Shown here piece by piece: positions 7,486-13,885 of a DNA stretch of 15,574 bases. Origin of the DNA: Symbiobacteriaceae bacterium (GTDB taxonomy: Bacteria; Bacillota; JAAYKD01; WRDA01); assembly GCA_009779515.1 (NCBI GenBank), contig WREE01000031.1, positions 1 to 15,574 on the forward strand, given 5' to 3'. Positions within the stretch are counted from its first letter, which is position 1. The number at the start of each line of letters is the position of its first letter. The translations under genes and the position numbers were made by a program. The notes beneath the pieces are model-generated. The model was given only the letters and a program-made list of their open reading frames with translations, was not told the origin of the DNA and searched no databases.

Positions 7486-10400
7486 ATGTCCACCACTAGG
7501 AAGGTCATTTTTACGACTATTTTGCTGGCCACAGTCATCTATGGCTTGCTGATCGTCACCATCTTAAACACCTTGCGGGAGAACAGTGTTAACCAAGCCA
7601 AAGAAGCCTATAAAGCCCGAACCCAGCTCATTATGCAAACCATAGATATAACCATGCAATACGAAGGGCATCTGTTGGATATTATCCAGCAGTCGATCTC
7701 CCTCTACGATCCCGAGAATGCCGAGATGGCGGCAGTGAGCGCGAACGTTCTCCGTTCCCTCCTGCAATCCAACCCCAGCATCTATTGTGCCTGGTTTGTT
7801 ATTGATCCTAGCGCCTACGACAACCGGGGCTATTACAGTCGGGAGTTTATCCGTAGTGGAGATGAAATTATCGAAAATTTAAATAATAATATCACCGAAG
7901 AGCTTAGCGCGGTGGAGAAGACTCCTTGGTACTTCGAACCACTCCGTTCCGGCACTACCTACTTCGATCCCGGCGGCTTTTACGACTACAATACCGGAGA
8001 AGGTCTCATTTTTACCGCCACCGTCAGCCTTCCGATAAGGTCGGGAGAGGTTATTATGGGAGTCTTAGGGGTAGATATCCTGTACGACCGGCTTCTGGCA
8101 TCAGCGCCCATCTACGGCAACTACGACAACAATGTCATGCTCTTAAGCGATGACCTGACTATTCTCTACGCCCGTAATAGTCAACTGGTGAAGCGCAACC
8201 TGGCAGATTTTACTGTTATAGAGCTGGATGATATCCAAGTTGCTTTAGCAGAGAAGCAAGACTATTTCGGAGAGATGACCTCTCCTATGACCGGGGAGCT
8301 TTCCCTTATCTCTTTGCAGTGCATACCTTTTGAATCCAGCGGGATACATATGTATCTCTACTTCGATACCCCTTTGCAGGTGTTGTACCATGACATCAAT
8401 AACGCTATGGTTTATGTTATATCGATCAGCGCAGTTTGCCTGCTGCTTATCGTCGGCTTAATTTACCGCAACATTAACTTTATTTTTCGACCTATTCGGG
8501 AACTCATCCATTATACCGAGCAGATGACCCAAGGGGATGTTTTAGCTGACATCGGTAAAAACCTACCCCCTCTGTTGCTACGGAATAACGACGGAATTAA
8601 TGCCAACAGCGAAATTGCCGTTTTGCGCAACGCTTTTGCCAAGCTGTTGGACAAGTTATATGAAAGTGTGCAAACCCTGGCTGAAGGTATGGAGCGGGAA
8701 CGAGACTTGGAAATCCAAAGAATGGCAGCTTATGCCACCAGTGCGGCTAAAGGACAATTTATTGCTAATATGTCCCACGAAATTAGGACTCCCATGAACG
8801 CCGTTTTGGGTATGTCCGATCTCCTTCTCGCCGAAAACCTGAACCGGCGCCAGTATGGCTATGTGGAAGATATTAAAAGCTCAGCTTTAGAGCTTTTGGA
8901 TATTATTGACGATCTCTTAGACCTCTCCAAGATTCAGGCAGCTAAGTTCGAACTAACCCCTATCCACTACAATTTTTATACTTTAATCGATAGTGTGGAT
9001 TCCACTGTTAAGTACCTGCTCAAAGACCAAAGGGTAACCTTTGCCGTGAAAATGCTGGGTGAGGTTCCCCGTGTCCTCTTTGGCGATGATGTGCGCCTGA
9101 GGCAAGTTATGCTTAACCTTTTAAGCAACGCTGTCAAATACACAAACGAAGGCAGCATTATCTTGTGCCTCCAGGAAGAAAGCGGCTCTTTGCAAATCTC
9201 CGTCAAAGATACCGGTGTCGGTATTCCGGCGGAAGCGCTGCCCACTCTCTTCGATCCCTTTGAGCAGGCTTCATCTCATTATGGTCGCTACCATGTGGGT
9301 ACCGGCCTGGGCTTATCCATCACCCGTGAGTTAGTGGAACTCATGGGCGGTACAATATCTGTGGAGAGTAAATTGGGGGAAGGTACCGTCTTTACTATCG
9401 ATATACCTCTCGTCCCGGGGGACGAGGCGCAAATACGCCGTATCGATGAAGAGGAAAGTGTTATCTTGGCGCCGGATGCTAAGGTGTTGGCGGTGGATGA
9501 CCGGGAGCTAAACCTCAATGTTATCTGCGACCTCTTAGGCTTAAGCCAAATAAAAGCCGATATGGCGCTCTCCGGCAGGCAGGCTATAGAAATGGCCACC
9601 GCTAAAAGTTACGACCTTATTTTTATGGATCATATGATGCCGGATATGGATGGGGCGGAGACCCTCCTGGAGATGCGCAGCCTGGGGATAACGGTACCGG
9701 TTATTGCTCTTACCGCCAATGCCATTTCCGGGGTGCGAGAGATGATGCTGAACGTAGGTATGAACGGTTTTCTCGCCAAACCTATTATCCGTGCCGAACT
9801 TAACCAGATTCTGAAAGATTGGCTTCCCGCCGCAAAAATAATACCCTCAGGTCAGGATAAGGGAGTGGTCAATGCCACCTTGGTTGGGGTCAACGACATC
9901 TGGGAGAAAATTAAGGGCATCGAGGGGCTCTCCGCGGAAGTAGGAATGGAGCTGGTCTCCGGTCAGTGGGAGGTTTACCAGAAATCTCTACGGCTGATGT
10001 TGCAAGAAATGGATACCAGCTTGCGGAGTTTACCATGCTTTTTAGCTGCTGCCGACCTGCGAGGTTTTAGCATAGAAGTTCACGGGCTCAAAGGTTCCCT
10101 GGCCAATATTGGGTTTACCGCGCTCACCGCTTTAGCCTATAACTTGGAGAAGGCTGCTGCCGGAGAGGATGCCGACTATTGCCGCGAGCATCTGCCTCCT
10201 TTCTTAGAGCAGTTGCAGGAGTTGCGTCACCGTTTGCAGGAGGCGTTGCTCACGGAGGAGGCTCCCAGCCTGGAGCTGTCGGCAGTTCCAGCAGCGCTGC
10301 AGCCGGTTCTGGCGGCTATGATAACCGCTCTAGAAAGCAGCGATATTTTGGCTATCAACGAAGCAGTGGAGCAGCTGGATAGCAACCAGCTCTTTGGCGA

Positions 10401-10512
10401 GTGGCGGGAGAAAGCTGAGCAGCTCCAAGATTTCATCATGGTTATGGAGTACGATAAAGCTTTGGCAGTGGCACGTAGTTTGCAGGAAGGAAACACCGGT
10501 CTCCAAGGCTAA
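7486..10512 (+). CDS. Membrane hybrid sensor histidine kinase (Cache, HAMP, HisKA, HATPase, REC, HPt)
   Basis: A 1008-residue sensor containing its own phosphorelay. A first helix (about 7-29) and a second (about 307-332) bracket an extracellular Cache-type sensing domain with the typical YFDPGGFYD and later GVLGVDILYD stretches. A HAMP-like linker (about 335-400) precedes the kinase core: H431 in MSHEIRTPMN, N-box around N548, DTGVGIP from D575 and GTGLGLS from G605. A receiver follows with phospho-acceptor D715 (LIFMDHMMPD), then an HPt domain with H866 in HGLKGSLANIG. About 85 residues of predicted helix follow the HPt domain, without a family I recognise. The likely route is H431 to D715 to H866 to D53 of the upstream HD-GYP regulator. 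Start ATG has AAGGGGG five bases upstream, inside the end of the regulator gene. Ligand unknown. Confidence 0.94.
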   Translation: MSTTRKVIFTTILLATVIYGLLIVTILNTLRENSVNQAKEAYKARTQLIMQTIDITMQYEGHLLDIIQQSISLYDPENAEMAAVSANVLRSLLQSNPSIYCAWFVIDPSAYDNRGYYSREFIRSGDEIIENLNNNITEELSAVEKTPWYFEPLRSGTTYFDPGGFYDYNTGEGLIFTATVSLPIRSGEVIMGVLGVDILYDRLLASAPIYGNYDNNVMLLSDDLTILYARNSQLVKRNLADFTVIELDDIQVALAEKQDYFGEMTSPMTGELSLISLQCIPFESSGIHMYLYFDTPLQVLYHDINNAMVYVISISAVCLLLIVGLIYRNINFIFRPIRELIHYTEQMTQGDVLADIGKNLPPLLLRNNDGINANSEIAVLRNAFAKLLDKLYESVQTLAEGMERERDLEIQRMAAYATSAAKGQFIANMSHEIRTPMNAVLGMSDLLLAENLNRRQYGYVEDIKSSALELLDIIDDLLDLSKIQAAKFELTPIHYNFYTLIDSVDSTVKYLLKDQRVTFAVKMLGEVPRVLFGDDVRLRQVMLNLLSNAVKYTNEGSIILCLQEESGSLQISVKDTGVGIPAEALPTLFDPFEQASSHYGRYHVGTGLGLSITRELVELMGGTISVESKLGEGTVFTIDIPLVPGDEAQIRRIDEEESVILAPDAKVLAVDDRELNLNVICDLLGLSQIKADMALSGRQAIEMATAKSYDLIFMDHMMPDMDGAETLLEMRSLGITVPVIALTANAISGVREMMLNVGMNGFLAKPIIRAELNQILKDWLPAAKIIPSGQDKGVVNATLVGVNDIWEKIKGIEGLSAEVGMELVSGQWEVYQKSLRLMLQEMDTSLRSLPCFLAAADLRGFSIEVHGLKGSLANIGFTALTALAYNLEKAAAGEDADYCREHLPPFLEQLQELRHRLQEALLTEEAPSLELSAVPAALQPVLAAMITALESSDILAINEAVEQLDSNQLFGEWREKAEQLQDFIMVMEYDKALAVARSLQEGNTGLQG

Positions 10513-10531
10513 ATATGTATAGACACGCATG

Positions 10532-10713
10532 AACTGCGTTAACCCAAAAAATGATAGATGCGCGCGTCTATTCGCCACGGGAACCGGGGCGCAGGAGCGG
10601 AGCTCCAGAAAGTGCAAACAAGCTGTACCTACTAGACCCGGGGTCCCCGCGCACGTGTGCGTGGGGTGGGAGTCTGGGGTTTGGGGGCGGGTAGCCCCCA
10701 TTTATCAGAGTAG
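10532..10713 (+). repeat. Modular intergenic repeat, copy B
   Basis: Fills nearly the whole gap between the kinase and the next small gene. The left module (10535-10575) resembles the start of copy A, including ATGATAGATGCG, and contains an 18-base near-palindrome at 10554-10571. The right block (10635-10713) is almost the same as 145-226. It has the GACCCGGGGTC palindrome (10635-10645), a 22-base near-palindrome (10645-10666) and the GGGGGC/GCCCCC hairpin (10683-10688 with 10694-10699). The three-hairpin insert of copy A is missing. It ends 20 bases before a TTG-started gene on the same strand. An open frame crosses it but has no coding character. Confidence 0.8.
10663..10691 (+). other. G-quadruplex-capable G-tract cluster, copy B
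   Basis: Five G runs (10663-10666, 10668-10670, 10676-10679, 10683-10687, 10689-10691) with loops of one, five, three and one bases. This is a tighter quadruplex pattern than in copy A, because the longest loop is shorter. It lies about 45 bases upstream of the small TTG-started gene, where folding in the RNA or the non-template strand could affect expression. Inference only. Confidence 0.5.
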
Positions 10714-10733
10714 TAAAGAGGGGTGAGACGACT

Positions 10734-10913
10734 TTGCCAACACTATACGAGGTGCAAAGGAAAGTTAACCGGGAAGAAAATGCTTACCGTCTGGCACAAC
10801 GCCGTCTGCTGCGCCGATCCATGTGGATTTCTATCTTTTTTAGCCTCACCATTTGTGTGGCGCTTTTTGTCTATGTCTGGGCTACCCAGCATAATATATA
10901 TTTTCCACTTTAG
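10734..10913 (+). CDS. Small single-helix membrane protein (59 residues)
   Basis: A short frame starting at TTG with GGGGTGAG (10720-10727) placed about seven bases before it. The product begins MPTLYEVQRKVNREENAYRL, is basic and helical up to about residue 28 (RRLLRRS), then has one hydrophobic helix (about 30-50, MWISIFFSLTICVALFVYVWA) and a short polar tail ending FPL. By the positive-inside rule the N-terminus should be cytoplasmic. The CBS-ACT gene starts 45 bases after its stop, so the two are probably co-transcribed. Its codon pattern and good binding site support a real gene, although the start is not ATG. I recognise no family. The overlapping ATG/GTG frames at this place look like noise. 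Confidence 0.65.
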   Translation: MPTLYEVQRKVNREENAYRLAQRRLLRRSMWISIFFSLTICVALFVYVWATQHNIYFPL

Positions 10914-10958
10914 GCGGTAACTAACTTAATCACCATACCAGAAGGGAGAACAAAACCA

Positions 10959-11621
10959 ATGTACTGTAAAGATATCATGATCGACCGCAAAGAAGTTATC
11001 TCCGTTACCAGCGACTTTACCCTCTCCAAAGCTATTGACCGTATGGATCTCTACGGTCATCGCACGCTACCAGTAGTCAACTACGGGCGCTATATAGGTG
11101 TTATCGATAAATACCAAATCTTCGAGCGTATTTACGTCAAGCGTGATGTAGACTTAGACAAGGCCGTAGTCAGCGATGTTATGCGCACCAATATCCAAAG
11201 GGTTTTCGGCAGCGAATTTATCGAGCGGGCAGCGGTGGCTTTCTACAATCAGCGCTACCAGTTTGTGCCAGTTATTATGGACGATACCGAAGACCAGTTT
11301 ATGGGTATTATCCCCATCTCCACCCTGATGGATATCTTCGCTTCTTCTTTAGGTCTTTATCAACCTGCTCATCGCTTAAGCATGGAGCTGACCGATTATC
11401 GGGGCGAGCTGGCCAAAATTACTCGCGCCTTGACCCAGTCTGGGGCTAATCTTTCCAGCTTCGTCACTGTGCAGCATAAAGAAGCTTCGGGTGTTCACGG
11501 TAGCCACCATATCCAGTTGATTATTAAGTTCGAAGGCGATCTGGAAAGAGCCCTCTCCTCGGTGCGCAGTCAGGGAGCAGTCGTCACTCATATCGACCGC
11601 TACGAGGGTAAGAGCGAGTAG
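10959..11621 (+). CDS. CBS-pair and ACT domain protein
   Basis: A 220-residue soluble protein. The first 130 or so residues are two CBS motifs in tandem (starting CKDIMIDRKEVISVTSDFTL and, later, VSDVMRTNIQRVFGSEFIERA), which together form a Bateman module binding adenosine nucleotides or related ligands. Residues about 140-214 (LSMELTDYRGELAKITRALTQSGANLSSF and onward) match an ACT-like regulatory domain. The same order is known from AcuB-type proteins, but the ligand and target are not evident. AAGGGAG lies about ten bases before the ATG. Flanking genes encode very small membrane proteins on the same strand, which suggests the CBS-ACT protein could sense a metabolite for a membrane partner; that is speculation. 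No catalytic domain is present. Confidence 0.88.
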   Translation: MYCKDIMIDRKEVISVTSDFTLSKAIDRMDLYGHRTLPVVNYGRYIGVIDKYQIFERIYVKRDVDLDKAVVSDVMRTNIQRVFGSEFIERAAVAFYNQRYQFVPVIMDDTEDQFMGIIPISTLMDIFASSLGLYQPAHRLSMELTDYRGELAKITRALTQSGANLSSFVTVQHKEASGVHGSHHIQLIIKFEGDLERALSSVRSQGAVVTHIDRYEGKSE

Positions 11622-11649
11622 CTTGGCTATCCAAACCTACCGAACACTA

Positions 11650-11869
11650 GCACCTTGAGGATGTGACTGCCTGTGTTCAACCCCTTTTCCCTCATCATCA
11701 TCCTGCTTTTCCTGGTTTTGGGCTTAGGACAAGCCAGGAGCCAGTTCATAGCTTCAGAAGACCCGGGTGTGCGTCGCACCCTGGTCTTTCAGGTGGTATT
11801 GGTTATTTGCCTGGTAGCCACGGTCATGGTGGCTTCCATGTATATGTAAGCCCACCTCGCACCTTGAGG
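11650..11869 (+). repeat. 11-base direct repeat flanking the small membrane gene
   Basis: GCACCTTGAGG occurs at 11650-11660 and at 11859-11869. Each copy includes a Shine-Dalgarno-like TTGAGG and is followed within a few bases by CCTGTG, so the whole initiation region seems duplicated. After the second copy, GTG (11875) opens a frame of only nine codons before TAG. This would fit a second gene that has been truncated, or a partial tandem duplication. Chance similarity is not excluded. Confidence 0.45.
11673..11849 (+). CDS. Small two-helix membrane protein (58 residues)
   Basis: A frame starting at GTG, with an in-frame stop just upstream (11664-11666). The product has two hydrophobic helices (about residues 4-19, FSLIIILLFLVLGLG, and about 38-56, LVFQVVLVICLVATVMVAS) joined by a polar loop (QARSQFIASEDPGVRR). 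It would form a hairpin in the membrane. The binding site is the GAGG of TTGAGG (11655-11660), about twelve bases from GTG, which is longer than usual. It lies 51 bases after the CBS-ACT gene. An 11-base direct repeat flanks the gene. No family recognised. Confidence 0.6.
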   Translation: MFNPFSLIIILLFLVLGLGQARSQFIASEDPGVRRTLVFQVVLVICLVATVMVASMYM

Positions 11870-12189
11870 TTTCCTGTGAAGATAAAACAGCAGTTGGAGC
11901 GCTAGTGTCGTGACCAGTTCATATCTGAAGCTCGTTTTTCTTTTGCCTATTGGTTTTTAGAGGACCTATTGTCATCAAAGGCTTTTCCATCCGCTGACCA
12001 AAAACCTGCGCGACCTTCTCGACCTGTTCCGTGCCGATATTGATGACTTGGCGCGGTATGTCAATTACTCAGAGCAACCTTGTATGTGCACAAAGTGGAT
12101 GGAGTAATTTAGGGTATAGAAGTCGTGAAGCGGATTTGAAGTACAAACGATTTGCTTTTCGTCATTGACGAAAACATAATCGACACTCC
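11850..12189. other. Gene-free, apparently decayed stretch
   Basis: About 340 bases hold no complete gene. A plus-strand stretch (roughly 11,950-12,107) reads as a helical-looking peptide, HPLTKNLRDLLDLFRAD and onward to a stop at 12105-12107, but it has no start and runs back into a stop; it may be a gene remnant. An eight-base-pair hairpin, TTTTCGTC with GACGAAAA (12156-12163, 12167-12174), lies just past the end of the minus-strand lipoprotein gene and could be a weak terminator for it. Otherwise I see nothing. Confidence 0.45.
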
Positions 12190-13629
12190 TTACTCAACCG
12201 GTATCTCAGCAAAATATAGATGCTCGGCGTATACCTTTGACAGTAACGCCAAATTACCGTTTCGCCGCAGACAAATTGCAGCCAAACCTGCTTTCTCATC
12301 CGATTTTTCTATATCCAAGAGCGCCCAAGAGTTACCTTCAATTTGCGATATAACCCAATACTGCGCGTCTACGCCATTAGTGATGAAGTACAACTTGCCG
12401 TTAGCATCAGCAACGACAGTTTGAAACTCCATGCCGTAATACACTGACATTTCATCTATAGGAAGCTGTTTTAGGGCTTCAGTTGTCTGCTCGTCGCCAA
12501 AAAAACCTTCTGTCGTTTCCACTTCGAAGCTATCATGCTTGAGTGTCGTAACGAGGATATAAGGCTGAGCCCATTGTTCATAGACTACTACAACTTGCAA
12601 GTTTCCTTTTGCATCCTCAGAGATCGACAGCTTCTCGACAGATACATATTTGAACTCGTTTTCGCTTTCAATTATATGGGAGGGGTTTTCCCATGTTTTT
12701 CCTCCATCGCGGGAATAGCTATGGAGGAACTTCGGGTACTCAGAGGAAAATGGGGCAGATAACCCATAAATTTCGTCGCTACCCACCAGATGATAGACAT
12801 TATCACTGCCTATTATAAAACATATAGACTTGCTCAGATCGCCAACGCCTACTTGCACAGATGCCGGGTCGTCAAATTGGGCAAGATGATGTTCGTCGAG
12901 AAAAAGGCCGTATGCAAACGGGAATGTTTTGCCATCCTCATAGCCTGCCATGTAAAAGAAATGTGGCTCACCATGCACATCAAAAACGACGTTGGACAAT
13001 AAAATATCTCTAATATTCAGGCCACTTGAACCCGCAAGGTCATATGGTCTTTCTTCTTCGCGCCATTCACTGCCTTTGTAGAGCATGATATGCAGTACGT
13101 TTGTTGAATCGACCCACACAACGCACGGGCTACCATCGGGCGTTGTTCCCGCCCAATAGCCCATATTTGCCACGGTTTGCCCAACAATTCGCTGAGGATG
13201 TGACAAGATGCCGTTAGAGGCCAAAATGCGATGAGTTAAGTACAATTCCTCTCTATTGATCAGGTGCAAGATGCCCTGCCCGTCTTCAAGCAATGTATAG
13301 TTATGGCTGGCGTCCATACCGGTATCATATATCAATTTACTATTTTCGGCTAATATCCAATCTGGCGAGTCTTTGGTGTATCGGAAGGCCATATTGTTTG
13401 TTTCAGTTCGCACCGACTCCGATGAAGTGGAGCTTGTCGGTTCGCGAGTGGAGGCCACAGGTAGCGGGGTTGTCTCCCTATTATCCTGCTTGTTTTCAGA
13501 ACTATCAGGCATTGGCCCTGTTGCTTTGTTGCCCGATTGGGAACACCCAGTAAACAGTAGCATTGACGTCAGTAAAATGAACACGACGAGAATTTCCCAT
13601 CCCTTGTTTAGTAAACTGCTACCTCTCAT
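12190..13629 (-). CDS. Secreted lipoprotein with Asp-box (BNR-like) repeat
   Basis: A 479-residue protein with a lipoprotein signal: hydrophobic helix (about 11-27) and lipobox LLFTGC with C29 as the lipidated cysteine, followed by a Ser/Thr/Asn-rich linker (30-75). It should be anchored to the outer face of the membrane. The body looks like a beta-propeller of the sialidase/BNR type: the Asp-box SRDGGKTW is clear and many short beta-rich segments repeat aromatic and glycine positions. I cannot identify sialidase catalytic residues, so an enzyme role is not supported; a binding or scaffold function is as likely. AGGAGG lies about ten bases upstream of the ATG. It diverges from another exported protein gene, sharing a 256-base spacer. 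This region has a different feel from the left half and is probably accessory. Confidence 0.8.
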   Translation of the reverse strand: MRGSSLLNKGWEILVVFILLTSMLLFTGCSQSGNKATGPMPDSSENKQDNRETTPLPVASTREPTSSTSSESVRTETNNMAFRYTKDSPDWILAENSKLIYDTGMDASHNYTLLEDGQGILHLINREELYLTHRILASNGILSHPQRIVGQTVANMGYWAGTTPDGSPCVVWVDSTNVLHIMLYKGSEWREEERPYDLAGSSGLNIRDILLSNVVFDVHGEPHFFYMAGYEDGKTFPFAYGLFLDEHHLAQFDDPASVQVGVGDLSKSICFIIGSDNVYHLVGSDEIYGLSAPFSSEYPKFLHSYSRDGGKTWENPSHIIESENEFKYVSVEKLSISEDAKGNLQVVVVYEQWAQPYILVTTLKHDSFEVETTEGFFGDEQTTEALKQLPIDEMSVYYGMEFQTVVADANGKLYFITNGVDAQYWVISQIEGNSWALLDIEKSDEKAGLAAICLRRNGNLALLSKVYAEHLYFAEIPVE

Positions 13630-13737
13630 TTCCTATATTCCTCCTCGCTTAATCATTTTTTGCACTCATGCATGGATGGATGATCTGTTTTCGTGATAGC
13701 CGTAATTAATGGGGTATAAGAACGTCGCGTATTTCGG

Positions 13738-13768
13738 CCGATGGATATATTATACCTACTACCATCGG
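13738..13768 (-). promoter_or_regulatory. Candidate promoter and operator in the divergent spacer
   Basis: A perfect TATAAT on the minus strand (13749-13754) lies inside a seven-base inverted repeat, CCGATGG (13738-13744) and CCATCGG (13762-13768). It would start the lipoprotein transcript with a leader of about 110 bases. The -35 candidate (TTCCAC on the minus strand at 13772-13777) is poor, as expected of a regulated promoter. The repeat could be a repressor or activator site. Assignment by pattern only. Confidence 0.4.
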
Positions 13769-13885
13769 AAAGTGGAAGGTATCGTTGTGTAAGCTGAAAA
13801 ATATTTTTACAACCTCAAGATGAGTCAGTTGATTTTCGCTTCCCACGCCTTGCCAACAGGAATGGAATTAGAAGGGGTGATGTGG

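Noticed and set aside
10529..10726. Open frame of 65 codons across repeat copy B
   Set aside because: It lies over palindromes that are conserved at base level in another copy, where the frame is not kept; composition is Cys/Arg/Gly-rich noise.
10723..10920. Overlapping 65-codon frame at the small membrane gene
   Set aside because: The TTG-started frame has a better binding site and a clean membrane helix after a basic region; this frame has scattered Cys and Lys and no good site.
11663..11905. An 80-codon frame overlapping the GTG-started small membrane gene
   Set aside because: Its product is rich in Pro, His and Gly with no helix, while the other frame shows two clear membrane helices.
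13820..13885. Longer start for the amine-oxidase-like protein at ATG 13820
   Set aside because: It adds 22 residues before the signal peptide and has no ribosome binding site; the ATG at 13886 is well placed after AAGGGG.
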